The notes under the pieces are model-generated. The model did not search any database. It had not been told where the DNA came from and saw only the letters and a list, made by a program, of their open reading frames with translations. A stretch of 64,000 bases of DNA, from contig NZ_JAPWGY010000002.1 in the NCBI RefSeq assembly GCF_027214005.1, positions 769,860 through 833,859 of the forward strand, in the 5' to 3' direction. Within the stretch, counting starts at the first letter, position 1. Every line of letters starts with the position of its first letter. The position numbers and the translations under genes were made by a program. The DNA comes from Kiloniella laminariae (GTDB lineage: Bacteria > Pseudomonadota > Alphaproteobacteria > Kiloniellales > Kiloniellaceae). Positions 27,932-38,637 of the stretch are shown here, piece by piece.

Positions 27932-29319
27932 ATTGGATGCCAAAAGTTAAATTCGGTGCGGGGGCGCGTTATATCGCCATCGCAGATGCCTTGTCTGAAG
28001 ATATCCGGAACGGATTCTTGCAGCAGGGTGATCGTTTGCCTACCCACCGGGATCTCTCCTGGCATCTGGGCGTAACTGTAGGAACAGTCAGCCGGGCCTA
28101 TGCCGAGGCTGAACGCCGGGGATTGACCTTTGGGGAAGTTGGACGTGGTACTTTTGTACACGGTCCCTCACCTGCTGAACGGCATATGTTGCGACCGTCC
28201 CGCTTTGAGGACCAGAACATTATCCTGATGGATTTTGCCTATCCGCCACCAGGGGATACTGAAGAAAAAGAGATGGCAACGACTCTGCAAGCCATATCTG
28301 CCGGACCAGATCTTTCCCGGCTTCTGAGTTATCAGCCCCATGCCGGATTGAAAAACCATCGCGAAGCTGGCGCGCAATGGCTGGAATTAAACGGTCTGAC
28401 CGTAGAGCCCGATAACATTGTCCTCACCGCAGGAGCACACCACGCCATTGCCGTAACCATGGCAGCGACAGCCCGCCCGGGTGACCGGGTTCTGTGTGAA
28501 GAGATGACCTATCCAGGGATACAGTCTGTCTGCAGGATGTTGGGGCTGCGTCTTGAGGGCCTGACAATAGATGCCAATGGTATTCTGCCTGAGGCATTCG
28601 AAGAAGCCTGCCAGACCGGGGATGTAAAATTTCTCTATTGTGTGCCCAATTTCCAGAACCCGACGACCCGCCTCCTTTCGATGGAGCGACGTCAGGCCAT
28701 TGCCGATATCGCACGGCGCTATCGTGTTTCGATTATCGAAGATGATGTCTTCGGCCTGATTGTCGACAATGCCCTGCCCCCCATCACCAACCTGGCACCG
28801 GAGCGGAGCTACTACATTACATCTTTGGCAAAGACCGTAGCTCCAGGATTGCGGGTCGGTTATATGACAGGACCCCAACACAGCATCCCCAGCCTAATTT
28901 CGGCTGTACGGGCTACCTGCTGGATGGCTTCGCCCATCACAGCAGAAATTGCCAGCCGCTGGATCATCAGCGGGGCGGCTGAACGCATTCTGGAAGGTCG
29001 GAAAGAGGGTGCCCGACGCAGGGTCGAGATTGCCCGCAGGATATTCACCAATTACGAGATCGAAAGCGAAGCCAGAGGACTTTACATCTGGCTTCACCTG
29101 CCAGCCCCCTGGCGATCCAGCCAATTCATGCACGCTGCCGGAAGAGCTGGCGTGACGATCACGGCTTCGGAACCCTTTGTCGTGGGAAGGAAAGCCCCGC
29201 CGCATGCGGTACGCATCTGTCTGGGGCAACCCGAGAGTGATGAAAAGATGACCCGGGGTCTCGAGATTCTGCTGAACTTGCTCAACAAGGGGCCAGACGT
29301 TGATTCACTGGTCTTCTAA
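27925..29319 (+). CDS. MocR-type (GntR/aminotransferase fusion) transcriptional regulator
   Basis: 464 residues. The N-terminal winged helix-turn-helix of GntR type (residues ~10-80, LPTHRDLSWHLGVTVGTVSRAYAEAERRG) is joined to a class I aminotransferase-like domain that binds PLP (Lys in SITSLAK-like YYITSLAKTVAPGLRVG). MocR proteins sense PLP or an amino-acid aldimine and activate or repress a divergent gene. The divergent gene here is a PLP-dependent decarboxylase, so sensing an amino acid or amine is a reasonable inference. Half-sites in the intergenic region are listed separately. Confidence 0.92.
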   Translation: MTNWMPKVKFGAGARYIAIADALSEDIRNGFLQQGDRLPTHRDLSWHLGVTVGTVSRAYAEAERRGLTFGEVGRGTFVHGPSPAERHMLRPSRFEDQNIILMDFAYPPPGDTEEKEMATTLQAISAGPDLSRLLSYQPHAGLKNHREAGAQWLELNGLTVEPDNIVLTAGAHHAIAVTMAATARPGDRVLCEEMTYPGIQSVCRMLGLRLEGLTIDANGILPEAFEEACQTGDVKFLYCVPNFQNPTTRLLSMERRQAIADIARRYRVSIIEDDVFGLIVDNALPPITNLAPERSYYITSLAKTVAPGLRVGYMTGPQHSIPSLISAVRATCWMASPITAEIASRWIISGAAERILEGRKEGARRRVEIARRIFTNYEIESEARGLYIWLHLPAPWRSSQFMHAAGRAGVTITASEPFVVGRKAPPHAVRICLGQPESDEKMTRGLEILLNLLNKGPDVDSLVF

Positions 29320-29392
29320 TACAGACGCCATTCCAGTTTTGTCTTGTCGAGTTCCCTTTCTGGCCAAGACCAGGAAAGATCCCCCCAATACG

Positions 29393-30748
29393 TTAACCGA
29401 CGTCAGTGATGACAGAGGCAATATCTGAAACGACACTTTTGACCAGAGCGGAGTTTTCCCCTTCCGCCATAACTCGGATCAACGGCTCGGTACCGGATTT
29501 GCGAATAAGAACCCGGCCCTGACCATTCAATTGACTTTCCCCAACCCGGATAGCAGCCTGAACCACGTCCATGGCCAGAACATCATCAAGGGGTACCCCA
29601 CCGCTCAGCCTGACATTTTGCAACAATTGCGGCAAAGGCGTAAAGCCACGCAAAACCTCACTTGCAGGGCGTTCCGCCCGAACAAGAGCAGCGAGGACCT
29701 GCAACGCTGCGATCAGACCATCTCCGGTTGTGGCATGATCACTCAACACCATATGGCCTGACTGCTCTCCTCCCAGATTATAGCCCTGCTCCCGCATTGC
29801 CTGAACCACATAACGATCACCAACAGGTGTTCTTATCAGATCAAGCCCTAGGCCATTTAGGTATCTTTCGAGTCCCATATTGGACATGACAGTCGCGACA
29901 ACACCGCCGCCCTTGAGCTGCCCGGCTTCGTTAAGAGTCTTGGCAATCAACGCCATGACCTGATCCCCATCGACGATCTGCCCATGTTCATCCGCAAGGA
30001 TCAAGCGATCCGCATCTCCATCAAGGGCAATACCAAGATCAGCCCCATGGGCAACAACGGTTTCACGCATCAGGTTGGTCGCGGTCGCCCCGCATTGTTT
30101 ATTTATATTGAAGCCGTCAGGTGACACCGCAACCGGAACAACCTCGGCACCCAGTTCATAAAGCACTGTTGGGGCCACGCGATAGGCCGCGCCGTTGGCA
30201 CAATCAACAACGATCTTGAGACCATCGAGACGCAGGTCTTTGGGGAAGGTATTTTTAACAAACTCGATATAACGGCCAAGCGCATCATCCAGTCTTCTGG
30301 CCCGCCCCAATTTATGGCTGGGTGCCAGAGGAATAGATTTGTCATCTTCCAGCAGCTTTTCAATCTCGATTTCCACCTCATCGGAAAGCTTGAAGCCATC
30401 CGGACCAAAAAGTTTAATCCCGTTATCCTCATAAGGATTGTGAGAAGCGGAAATCATCACACCAAGATCAGCTCGCAAAGAGCGGGTAAGCATCCCGACA
30501 GCAGGAGTTGGCAGGGGGCCCAGGAGCACGACTTCCATCCCGACAGAGATAAAGCCGGCTGTCATGGCTGGTTCCAGAAGATAACCGGACAAGCGGGTGT
30601 CCTTGCCGATCACAACAGTATGCCGATGGTTGCCGCGCTGGAATTGAGCCCCTGCAGCCTTGGCAACAGCCAGAGCAATTTCTGCTGTTACTGGCGCTTC
30701 ATTCGCCTTGCCCCGGATCCCGTCTGTTCCAAAATACTTCCGGCTCAT
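29393..30748 (-). CDS. glmM: Phosphoglucosamine mutase
   Basis: 451 residues from [13 protein letters not shown] (start at 30748; an upstream in-frame start at 30808 has no family support). GlmM converts glucosamine-6-phosphate to glucosamine-1-phosphate for peptidoglycan and LPS. The phosphoserine loop is [14 protein letters not shown], the metal loop is DGDADR, and the C-terminal phosphate-binding loop is [12 protein letters not shown]. It follows folP on the minus strand, 83 bases apart, as in many proteobacteria (ftsH-folP-glmM). Confidence 0.97.
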   Translation of the reverse strand: MSRKYFGTDGIRGKANEAPVTAEIALAVAKAAGAQFQRGNHRHTVVIGKDTRLSGYLLEPAMTAGFISVGMEVVLLGPLPTPAVGMLTRSLRADLGVMISASHNPYEDNGIKLFGPDGFKLSDEVEIEIEKLLEDDKSIPLAPSHKLGRARRLDDALGRYIEFVKNTFPKDLRLDGLKIVVDCANGAAYRVAPTVLYELGAEVVPVAVSPDGFNINKQCGATATNLMRETVVAHGADLGIALDGDADRLILADEHGQIVDGDQVMALIAKTLNEAGQLKGGGVVATVMSNMGLERYLNGLGLDLIRTPVGDRYVVQAMREQGYNLGGEQSGHMVLSDHATTGDGLIAALQVLAALVRAERPASEVLRGFTPLPQLLQNVRLSGGVPLDDVLAMDVVQAAIRVGESQLNGQGRVLIRKSGTEPLIRVMAEGENSALVKSVVSDIASVITDVG

Positions 30749-30831
30749 CTGTTTATTTTCTCCAACACCAAAACTCAGCCTGTCTCTCGACTCTGGCCTG
30801 GGCACCATGAGCCCAAATTCAATTTAACACC

Positions 30832-31893
30832 CTAGGAGATTGCCCTTGCGATTGCAAAGGCCTGTGCTGTTTCAGCGACATCATGGACACGGAACATCTG
30901 CACTCCCCGCTCCAAGCCAGCCAGAGCACAACTCAGAGACCCGGCGACGCGTGCCTTTGGTTCTTCATTGCGCGAAAGCTTGCCGATGAAACCTTTCCGG
31001 CTGACCCCCAGCAACAGAGGACAGCCGGTCCCGTGTAACTGAGCCTGGGCATCCAGCAGCCTCAGGTTATGTTCTGTCGTTTTGCCAAAACCGATTCCCG
31101 GATCAACAGCAATTGCCTCCCGCGGGATACCTGCTGCAACACAGGCAGCAACTCTCTTCTCGAGATAATCAAACACATCCAGTGCAACATCCTGATAACA
31201 AGGATTGTCCTGCATCGTCTGGGGCGTGCCCTGCATGTGCATCAAAATAACCGGGACGCCCGCAAGAGCTGCTGTTTCCAGACTGTCTTTATCCCCTTCC
31301 AGGGCCGTGACATCGTTGATGATGCCAGCCCCCGCGGCGACGGCTTCCCGCATTACCCGGGCATGCCGCGTGTCAATCGAGACCAGCGCGCCCGCCTCCG
31401 CAAGCTTTTCTATGACAGGAAGAACACGACGGAGTTCTTCATCCTCACTGACCGGTTCAGCACCAGGCCGGGTTGATTCGCCTCCGACATCCAGAATACT
31501 CGCCCCGAGCTCACGCATTCTCAGGGCATCATCAACCGCCCGGGCGGGATCATAGCGATCTCCGCCATCCGAAAAAGAATCCGGCGTCACATTGATCACG
31601 GCCATGATCTGGGGCTGTGTCATATCCAGACCAGCAAAATCCGGGCGTTTAGCTGAAAGTTTTTTCAGGATCTCGACAGCTTTATGCGCGTGCAGCGGGC
31701 TCTTGTTCCGTACCCAGGAAAGGATCTCTCCCGAAGCGACAATTTCCCGCCGGGCAATACTTCCATCAGAAGATCGAAGTGTCACTTCAGCTGCCGAATA
31801 GTATGCCCCTGAGCCGAGCAGCGGAGCGGCACCAGGCAGGCTGTCTTTTTCAGAAGAAATGTGGAGCGGGCGAATATAGAGATCACCAGTCAT
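30832..31893 (-). CDS. folP: Dihydropteroate synthase
   Basis: 353 residues, longer than the ~280 of E. coli FolP because of a ~92-residue N-terminal extension of unknown role. The catalytic TIM barrel starts at PQIMAVINVTPDSFSDGG; DVGGESTRPGA and the C-terminal GVSRKGFIGKL complete the pterin and pABA sites. It condenses p-aminobenzoate with hydroxymethyl-dihydropterin pyrophosphate. A hairpin separates it from ftsH upstream (31915-31946). Confidence 0.95.
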   Translation of the reverse strand: MTGDLYIRPLHISSEKDSLPGAAPLLGSGAYYSAAEVTLRSSDGSIARREIVASGEILSWVRNKSPLHAHKAVEILKKLSAKRPDFAGLDMTQPQIMAVINVTPDSFSDGGDRYDPARAVDDALRMRELGASILDVGGESTRPGAEPVSEDEELRRVLPVIEKLAEAGALVSIDTRHARVMREAVAAGAGIINDVTALEGDKDSLETAALAGVPVILMHMQGTPQTMQDNPCYQDVALDVFDYLEKRVAACVAAGIPREAIAVDPGIGFGKTTEHNLRLLDAQAQLHGTGCPLLLGVSRKGFIGKLSRNEEPKARVAGSLSCALAGLERGVQMFRVHDVAETAQAFAIARAIS

Positions 31894-31914
31894 GACAAGA
31901 ACCTGTTAGATAGC

Positions 31915-31946
31915 GCCAAGGCCTCCCCTTTAAGGAAGGCCTTGGC
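31915..31946 (-). terminator. Hairpin between ftsH and folP
   Basis: GCCAAGGCCT (31915-31924) pairs with AGGCCTTGGC (31937-31946), a perfect 10-bp stem with a 12-base loop. It has no T run, so it may be a weak or factor-assisted terminator or an mRNA-stabilising hairpin. Confidence 0.5.
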
Positions 31947-31978
31947 ATGTCTTCATAGACTTAAGCAAACAAAACGGA

Positions 31979-33925
31979 TCAATTACCGGGTTGTGGCTCT
32001 GGGGTTACTCCCCCGTCCTCGGGTGAAGAGTCTTCTTCCTCCCGCGGTGCCTTACCACTGGATGGTACTGAACTGCGGGGTTTATCAGCAGCCTTGTTGT
32101 GGCCGTTATCGTCGTCGCGATCAATCGTGCCTTTTTCAAGAAGATTGCGGACCTCATCACCACTGAGAGATTCATACTCCAGCAAAGCTTTCGTAATCGC
32201 CTCCAGCTGATCGCGGTGTTTGGTCAGAACATCCCGCGCCAATGTCTCTGCTTCCTCGATGATGCTTCTGACTTCGTCATCGATCATCTTCTGAGTTGCG
32301 CCGGAAACACTGAGGCCGTTATCCCCGCCTCCGGAATAATTGAAAGGATCATCCTGACGAGACACATAACGCAGACGGCCAAGCTTGTCGCTCATACCGT
32401 ACTCCATCACCATGGCACGGGCCATGTTCGTCGCCTGCTGGATATCATTCCCGGCACCTGTGGTGACGTTATCAGGTCCATAAACCAACTGTTCAGCTTC
32501 ACGGCCGCCAAACATCATGGCAAGGCGTGCTTTCAGTTCCATCACCTTATACCCGAGACGATCCCGTTCCGGCAGGTTCATGGTCACACCAAGGGAACGT
32601 CCACGGGGAATGATTGTCACCTTGTGCAGCGGATCATTGCCTTTGACATGAATACCAACCAGTGCATGGCCAGCCTCATGATAGGCCGTCATTTCCTTTT
32701 CCTCGTCTGTCATGACCATGGAGCGCCTTTCAGCCCCCATCATCACCTTGTCTTTGGCATCTTCGAAATCAGACATGGTCACAACACGCTTGCCAGCACG
32801 CGCAGCCAGCAATGCGGCCTCGTTCACCAGGTTCGCCAGAGCAGCACCAGAGAAACCCGGTGTTCCACGGGCAACGACACGGGCATCCACATCTGGTGCC
32901 AATGGTACCTTGCGCAGGTGAACCTTGAGGATTTTTTCGCGACCGAGAATATCCGGGTTCGGCACGGTAACCTGACGGTCAAAACGGCCTGGACGCAGAA
33001 GCGCATTATCCAGAACATCAGGACGGTTGGTTGCAGCGATAATGATGACACCTTCGTTGGATTCAAAACCATCCATCTCAACCAGCAACTGGTTCAGGGT
33101 CTGCTCGCGCTCGTCATTCCCGCCGCCCATACCGGCGCCACGGTGACGACCAACAGCATCAATCTCATCAATGAAAATGATACAGGGAGCATTCTTTTTC
33201 CCCTGTTCGAACATGTCACGGACACGGCTGGCACCAACACCAACGAACATCTCGACAAAGTCCGAACCGGAAATAGTAAAGAACGGCACATTCGCTTCAC
33301 CGGCGATGGCCCGGGCCAAAAGAGTTTTACCAGTTCCTGGAGGTCCAACCAGAAGGCAACCCTTAGGGATTTTGCCACCAAGGCGCTGGAACTTCTGCGG
33401 GTCTTTCAGAAAATCAACGACTTCCTGAAGTTCGTCTTTCGCTTCGTCAATGCCAGCAACATCGTCAAAGGTAACCCGCCCCTGCTTTTCTGTCAGCAGC
33501 TTTGCCTTGCTTTTGCCAAAGCCCATGGCCTTGCCGCTATTGCCCTGCATCTGGCGGAACAGAAAGATCCAGACGCCGATCAACAGGATCATCGGGAACC
33601 AGCCGATCAGGATCTGAAGAAGGGTATTTCCTTCGTCCAGTGGCATGGCCTTTACAGTCACGCCGCTCTTGCGAAGCATTTCGACCATCTGGGGGTCTTC
33701 AGGGGCATAGGTCTGGAACTGGCGCCCATCGCTAAAGTGCCCTTTAATCTCATGCCCCTGGATAATTACATTTGTGACCTGACCTTCTTCCACCTGGGCA
33801 ATAAAATCAGAATAGGCAATCTGCTGCTGATTGCCCTGGGTTCCAGAGCCCTGAAACAGGTTAAAAAGTGTAAAAAGGAGCACGCCTACGACGATCCACA
33901 AGGCTGCGTTACGGCTGAAATTCAA
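31979..33925 (-). CDS. ftsH: ATP-dependent zinc metalloprotease FtsH
   Basis: 648 residues, full length. Two membrane helices (about 7-24 and 104-123) flank a ~75-residue periplasmic domain. The AAA+ module has Walker [14 protein letters not shown], Walker [13 protein letters not shown] and the second region of homology [18 protein letters not shown]. The protease domain has the zinc motif HEAGH. A low-complexity Pro/Glu/Ser tail closes the protein. FtsH degrades misfolded membrane proteins and short-lived regulators, including RpoH in E. coli, and RpoH is also encoded in this window. It sits between tilS and folP on the minus strand. Confidence 0.98.
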   Translation of the reverse strand: MNFSRNAALWIVVGVLLFTLFNLFQGSGTQGNQQQIAYSDFIAQVEEGQVTNVIIQGHEIKGHFSDGRQFQTYAPEDPQMVEMLRKSGVTVKAMPLDEGNTLLQILIGWFPMILLIGVWIFLFRQMQGNSGKAMGFGKSKAKLLTEKQGRVTFDDVAGIDEAKDELQEVVDFLKDPQKFQRLGGKIPKGCLLVGPPGTGKTLLARAIAGEANVPFFTISGSDFVEMFVGVGASRVRDMFEQGKKNAPCIIFIDEIDAVGRHRGAGMGGGNDEREQTLNQLLVEMDGFESNEGVIIIAATNRPDVLDNALLRPGRFDRQVTVPNPDILGREKILKVHLRKVPLAPDVDARVVARGTPGFSGAALANLVNEAALLAARAGKRVVTMSDFEDAKDKVMMGAERRSMVMTDEEKEMTAYHEAGHALVGIHVKGNDPLHKVTIIPRGRSLGVTMNLPERDRLGYKVMELKARLAMMFGGREAEQLVYGPDNVTTGAGNDIQQATNMARAMVMEYGMSDKLGRLRYVSRQDDPFNYSGGGDNGLSVSGATQKMIDDEVRSIIEEAETLARDVLTKHRDQLEAITKALLEYESLSGDEVRNLLEKGTIDRDDDNGHNKAADKPRSSVPSSGKAPREEEDSSPEDGGVTPEPQPGN

Positions 33926-33948
33926 GGTATAGGCCTTCCAAAATCTAT

Positions 33949-33970
33949 GCAGCCCTCTCTTGGGGGCTGC
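33949..33970 (-). terminator. Hairpin between tilS and ftsH
   Basis: GCAGCCC (33949-33955) pairs with GGGCTGC (33964-33970) around an 8-base loop, in the 87-base gap between the tilS stop and the ftsH start. No T run follows; it may attenuate read-through into ftsH. Confidence 0.4.
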
Positions 33971-34012
33971 GTCATAAATCAGTTCTTCCTAGAAGATAAT
34001 GCGCTTCTGCCC

Positions 34013-35347
34013 CTAAGCAACAGTAAAGGGGGGAGAAAAGAGTATATTTTTTGGCTCAAAGCGCATTTTTATGCTCTGCTGCCCCCTACAGTCCGCATGG
34101 GAATAATCAAGATGAGGTACAAATATGACTTTATCCCCAGAAAAAACAGCAGGCAGTGAGTAACGACCCGCCAAAGGAATAGCGCTTTTTTTCGCTTCTG
34201 GAAAAATCTCCGAGAGCTGCTGCCACCCTCTTCTTCCCAAAGCCTTCAGCAACATTCCCTTCACAGACGGGTTCGCATCAACAAAGACGTGAAACCTGTT
34301 ATCCCAGAGGAATTCGCCTTCCTCCAGCGTACAATCTTCTATATTCCGGTTTTCCCGAACAACAAACAGTCTGTCATTTGTGACCGAAAGATAACAGCCG
34401 CCAAGTGAAGCTCTATCTTTCTGTCTGCCCAGAAGATCCTGTACCAGTTTTTGAATTTGTGCTGTTCGGGGAGAATAACTTCCTCCCCCCACGGTCAGAA
34501 GCCCCCGCACAAGAGCGCGGCAGAACAGCTCTTCATCAATTACCGCCGAGTCGCTCAGATCAACAGAAAGATAACCTTCCGGATGCAGAACGACATGCTG
34601 GTCAATAAAGTGGTCGGTCCTGCTTTGTAAATTCCGTCTGATTCGTCCCAGACTCCGTACAATACGGGTCAGAGTCTCTGGCCTGATTCCCTGCTGCTCA
34701 AGAAACGGCATCGCGCGACGCAGACGATTACGTGCATAGTCATCCTTGTAGTTGCTTGCTTCTTCGATCCAGCCCCACCCCCGGTCTTTTAACGTTGCAA
34801 CCAATCTCGCTTTCGACGCAGATAACAAAGGCCTTATCAACATGACATCTGCTTCCCGACGCAGCAGGGACATGCCAGCCAAACCATCAGGACCACTGTG
34901 TTTTTGCAATCGAAGAAGCAGGGTTTCCAGCTGATCATCTTGATGATGCGCCAGGGCAAGAAAACGGATTTCCTTTTCATGACACCAGCGGCTCAACATT
35001 TCATAGCGGGCTTTTCGCGCCTGCACCTGCAAACTGCCGCGCCCGGCCACCTTGTTTGTCCATGGCAAAATATCGTGGGAGATTCCCTCATCAGACAGCC
35101 GTGCCTGCACCCAGGCAGCTTCAGCAGAGGATTCGCTGCGTAACTGATGATCAACCGTTACCGTGAAAACAGCTTTATCCCGAACCTTTGCCCAACGGGA
35201 CAAAAGAAGGGTCAAGGCCATGCTGTCGCTGCCCCCTGAAACGGCTATTCCCAAGCGATTACCCATCGCCATCAAGGGAATACGTGTCATCAGGGCAGCA
35301 AACTCGGAATCAGAAACAGCGGACGTCAAATCAAAAGCATCACGCAC
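34013..35347 (-). CDS. tilS: tRNA(Ile)-lysidine synthetase
   Basis: 444 residues. The N-terminal PP-loop ATPase signature SGGSDSMAL and the LALAHHQDDQLETLLLRL segment are diagnostic. TilS attaches lysine to C34 of tRNA(Ile) CAU and so switches decoding to AUA. A C-terminal substrate-specificity domain is present but less well conserved. It lies between cpoB and ftsH, the common proteobacterial order. Confidence 0.93.
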   Translation of the reverse strand: MRDAFDLTSAVSDSEFAALMTRIPLMAMGNRLGIAVSGGSDSMALTLLLSRWAKVRDKAVFTVTVDHQLRSESSAEAAWVQARLSDEGISHDILPWTNKVAGRGSLQVQARKARYEMLSRWCHEKEIRFLALAHHQDDQLETLLLRLQKHSGPDGLAGMSLLRREADVMLIRPLLSASKARLVATLKDRGWGWIEEASNYKDDYARNRLRRAMPFLEQQGIRPETLTRIVRSLGRIRRNLQSRTDHFIDQHVVLHPEGYLSVDLSDSAVIDEELFCRALVRGLLTVGGGSYSPRTAQIQKLVQDLLGRQKDRASLGGCYLSVTNDRLFVVRENRNIEDCTLEEGEFLWDNRFHVFVDANPSVKGMLLKALGRRGWQQLSEIFPEAKKSAIPLAGRYSLPAVFSGDKVIFVPHLDYSHADCRGQQSIKMRFEPKNILFSPPFTVA

Positions 35348-35384
35348 AGCTCACTCGCAATCAACAGGGCAGGCCCGACAGGTT

Positions 35385-36392
35385 TTACTGGCAGTTCAGG
35401 CGCTGCATTTCCTGGGTAGCACGTTGTTTGATGATAGAGGATGCACTGGGATAGCGGTTAAGCAACTCACCAAATGTTCCACAGGCGTCTGAGGCACTGC
35501 CAAGAAATCCAAGGGAAAGCCCCAGTTTAAGCAGATTATCCGGTGCTTTGGAACTGTTGGGATAGCGCTGGAAAGAGTCAGCGAAAGTAACTGCAGCCTG
35601 CTGATAATCCCCACGCACATAATAGGTTTCTCCCAACCAGTACGTTGCGTTCCCGGCGAGAGTATCTTCGGGGTTGCGCTCAACAAAGGTGGAAAACGCC
35701 TGTTCGGCCTCATCATACCGAGCCTGGCGCAACAAACCAAAAGCGAAGTCATACTGCTCTTTGGGCGTATCACCTGGAAGATTATACCCACCGACTTCGT
35801 CGGTACGCAGGCCTCCCTGGATCAGACTTTGTGGTGAAGGACTGTCGACGGGTGTCGTTGGTGCTGTCGCGACCTGCTGCTGGTTCTCAAGGCTGTCTGC
35901 GCTGATAGACCCCAGAACACCCGGCTGATTTGAAGCAGGAGGCTGTGCTGACGAACTGCCAAGCTGTCCACCAGACGAAAGCGGTTGCTGGGACAACCCC
36001 TGATTTCCATTTTCAAGATTTTGTAATCTGAGGTCTGTATCTGCAATCAGCCTGTCCATGCGCTGACTCAGCTGGTCGATCCGGTAATTCACCTCTTCAA
36101 AGCGCCCCGTCAGATTGCGCATTTCGGTCTCCAACTGGGACAGGCGCAATTCAAGGCGCGCTGTTCCGGCACCCCCGGCATCGCCACTGGAAACAGCAGC
36201 CAGATCAGCGGCAGATGGTTCCTTGCCCTGGTAAACATGCTGCTGAAGTGTCTGGAGTTCACGTTGCAAACGATCGATCTTGTTTACCAGTCCCTGTGTC
36301 TGGGAGCTCTGTGACCAGGCAGCCGGCTGCCACGCCAGCAACACAACCGCAGCCGTCATGGCAAAACAAAATCTTTTCAAATTCGTGTTCAT
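35385..36392 (-). CDS. cpoB: Tol-Pal system protein CpoB (YbgF)
   Basis: About 335 residues from the ATG at 36392 (AAGG eight bases upstream; a start five codons earlier is possible). A signal peptide ends near AAWSQ. Next come an N-terminal coiled coil (~30-115, heptads such as LQRELQTLQQHV), a Gln/Ser/Pro-rich linker and a C-terminal TPR region (~210-335). CpoB is a periplasmic protein that links Tol-Pal with peptidoglycan synthesis at division. It follows pal on the same strand, separated by an intrinsic terminator. Confidence 0.93.
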   Translation of the reverse strand: MNTNLKRFCFAMTAAVVLLAWQPAAWSQSSQTQGLVNKIDRLQRELQTLQQHVYQGKEPSAADLAAVSSGDAGGAGTARLELRLSQLETEMRNLTGRFEEVNYRIDQLSQRMDRLIADTDLRLQNLENGNQGLSQQPLSSGGQLGSSSAQPPASNQPGVLGSISADSLENQQQVATAPTTPVDSPSPQSLIQGGLRTDEVGGYNLPGDTPKEQYDFAFGLLRQARYDEAEQAFSTFVERNPEDTLAGNATYWLGETYYVRGDYQQAAVTFADSFQRYPNSSKAPDNLLKLGLSLGFLGSASDACGTFGELLNRYPSASSIIKQRATQEMQRLNCQ

Positions 36393-36487
36393 CACAGACA
36401 CCTTCATCTTGAATCTTCAAATTAAAGTATTTCACCAGCCTTGTATCGCACCATCTTGGTAAGAATGTGGCACCACAAAGCGAAAAA

Positions 36488-36518
36488 AAATCCCGTCTGG
36501 CATCACCAGACGGGATTT
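36488..36518 (-). terminator. Intrinsic terminator downstream of pal
   Basis: A 13-bp stem (AAATCCCGTCTGG with its complement at 36506-36518) around the loop CATCA is flanked by A and T runs. It lies about 20 bases after the pal stop codon on the minus strand and separates pal from cpoB. Confidence 0.92.
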
Positions 36519-36538
36519 TTATAGGCCAGTATTTACGC

Positions 36539-37051
36539 TTAGTTTACAGCGAAAACTGCGCGACGGTTCTGGGCCCAAGCTTCTTCGGTAGAACCGAGAA
36601 CAGCTGGACGCTCTTTACCGAAGCTTACAACCTGCAGGCGGCTTGGGTTTACACCCAGAGCAACCAGATAATCACGTACGGAGTTTGCACGGCGTTCGCC
36701 AAGTGCAAGGTTGTACTCACGTGTACCGCGCTCATCGGCGTGACCTTCAAGGGTCAGCGTTACCGCAGGATAGCTGTTCAGCCATACTGCGAGAGCTTCG
36801 GTTGTTTTCTGGCTGTCAGCAGACAGATCGCTCTGGTCATAGCCGAAGAACACACGGTCCCCAACGTTAACCAGAAGGTGTTCCAGAGTGCCTGGCTGAG
36901 GACCCTGAATTGTAGATGAGCTCACAGAGGAAGACTGGTCAGTGGACGCAGCCGTCCCATCGTTTGACCCCCCTGCATTTTCATCTGATTTGCTGGCGCA
37001 AGCACTTAGAAACAATGCGGCGGCGAACATGGTGAGCAACTTAAAGCGCAT
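36539..37051 (-). CDS. pal: Peptidoglycan-associated lipoprotein Pal
   Basis: 170 residues. The signal peptide ends in the lipobox LSAC, with lipidated Cys18. A Ser/Thr/Gly-rich linker follows, then an OmpA-like domain (about 60-170) with the peptidoglycan-binding signature LEGHADERGTREYNLALGER. Pal is an outer-membrane lipoprotein that TolB and TolA move during cell constriction. The next gene upstream on the strand is tolB, 230 bases away. Confidence 0.97.
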   Translation of the reverse strand: MRFKLLTMFAAALFLSACASKSDENAGGSNDGTAASTDQSSSVSSSTIQGPQPGTLEHLLVNVGDRVFFGYDQSDLSADSQKTTEALAVWLNSYPAVTLTLEGHADERGTREYNLALGERRANSVRDYLVALGVNPSRLQVVSFGKERPAVLGSTEEAWAQNRRAVFAVN

Positions 37052-37281
37052 AGTGTTTTGCCCTCTCGAGTAATACCCGGATACTTAATTGTTGAGGTGA
37101 TCATGCCCGAAAGCGGAAGATCACCGGAGAAACTCAAAAACCCCCTAGTCGCACCGTCTAGATCTGTTAGCACACGACTCCATTCGGTGAGCGCCACGAC
37201 TATATCGGCATCGACTGAGATTATCAAGCAACAGATGATGACATAAATGCAACTAATGCATTATTACCACATCCTGTTGCA

Positions 37282-38622
37282 TTACTGCAACAGAGGCGAC
37301 CACGCCGGGTCAACTCCATCCAGAACAGTCACAACTTCCCGCTCGTTATAACCGGAAAGATCAATGGTATAGAGCTTGCTTTTAACCTGACCGCGGCTAT
37401 CAGACTTACCCTGCTTGAAGTAGGAGATGACTCGACCATTTGGCGACCAGGTCGGCCCCTCCAGATGGTACCCTTCAGCCAGCATCCGCTCTCCTGATCC
37501 ATCTGCCTTCATCACACCAATGAAAAATTTTCCACCAGAGATACGTGTAAAGGCGATCAAATCTCCTCGGGGAGACCAGACAGGAGTAGCATAACGGCCC
37601 TTGTTAAAAGAGATCCGGTTCACGTTCCCGCCGTTGGCATCCATCACATAAAGCTGCTGACTGCCGCCACGATCCGAATTGAAGACAACCTTTCTGCCAT
37701 CCGGAGAGTAGGAAGGAGAAGTATCAATTGCCGGGTGGTTGGTCAGGCGCGTAAATTTCCGGGTCCGAAGATCCATTGTATAGATCTCGGTGTTTCCTTT
37801 GTCAGCAAGGCTCATAATCACGGAATTTCCATCCGGGGCAAACCGTGGAGCAAAACTCATCCCCTTGAAGTTGCCCAACACCTCTTCTCTACCGGACTGG
37901 ATATCAAGCAGCATCACCTTCGGTACATTCCCTTCAAAAGAGAGATAGGTTACTTCCTGTGATGTTGGTGAGAAACGCGGTGTGAAGACATCAAATCGGC
38001 CACTGGTCAGGAAAATATGGTTAAACCCATCCTGGTCCATGATCGCAAGACGACGCTGACGGCGATTCTGCGGACCAGTCTCGGAAACATAGACGATTCG
38101 AGTCGTGAAGTATCCGCTTTCCCCGGTAAGCCGGGTATAGATCGCATCAGAGATCTGATGGGCAACCTTACGCCAATTCGTGCGTGTCGTCGTATAACGG
38201 TAACCCGTCATCATATTCTCAGCATAAACATCCCAGAGCCGGAATTCGACCTGGACCTTCCCGTCACCCAGAACCTGGGTTGTTCCGGTCACAAGCGCCT
38301 GGGCATTGATCAGGCGCCAGTCACCAAAACGAACCCCTACTCTCAGGGAGTTCGCATCCTGAATAAAGGCCTTGCTGTCAATCGGACGGAACAGACCGGT
38401 TCGCTCCAGATTCGCGGAAATAACCCCGGCAATATCTCGCCCGATCAGTTGATCTTCTGGTTGCCCGCCCTGAAAATCAGACACCGCCACAGGAAGAGGC
38501 TGCACAAAGCCCTGAGAAATATTCACGTTGATCTCGGCCTGAGCAGGAACACTGGCAACAATCATCCCCAGCGTTGCTCCGGCAGCTAGAACCAGATTAC
38601 GTATATTCATTAATAAATTCAC
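37282..38622 (-). CDS. tolB: Tol-Pal periplasmic protein TolB
   Basis: 446 residues. The signal peptide ends at VPAQAE. The N-terminal domain is followed by a C-terminal six-bladed beta-propeller with repeated WSPDG/SPDGRKV-like motifs (for example [19 protein letters not shown]). TolB shuttles between Pal and TolA. It is 15 bases downstream of tolA on the minus strand. An in-frame ATG four codons later is an alternative start. Confidence 0.97.
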   Translation of the reverse strand: MNLLMNIRNLVLAAGATLGMIVASVPAQAEINVNISQGFVQPLPVAVSDFQGGQPEDQLIGRDIAGVISANLERTGLFRPIDSKAFIQDANSLRVGVRFGDWRLINAQALVTGTTQVLGDGKVQVEFRLWDVYAENMMTGYRYTTTRTNWRKVAHQISDAIYTRLTGESGYFTTRIVYVSETGPQNRRQRRLAIMDQDGFNHIFLTSGRFDVFTPRFSPTSQEVTYLSFEGNVPKVMLLDIQSGREEVLGNFKGMSFAPRFAPDGNSVIMSLADKGNTEIYTMDLRTRKFTRLTNHPAIDTSPSYSPDGRKVVFNSDRGGSQQLYVMDANGGNVNRISFNKGRYATPVWSPRGDLIAFTRISGGKFFIGVMKADGSGERMLAEGYHLEGPTWSPNGRVISYFKQGKSDSRGQVKSKLYTIDLSGYNEREVVTVLDGVDPAWSPLLQ

Positions 38623-38637
38623 CGTTATTTCTCCTGT

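Noticed and set aside
32099-34159. Long plus-strand open frame (686 codons) opposite ftsH
   Set aside because: It is antisense to the intact ftsH gene, ends within tilS and has no recognisable domain or ribosome site; its length follows from ftsH codon bias.
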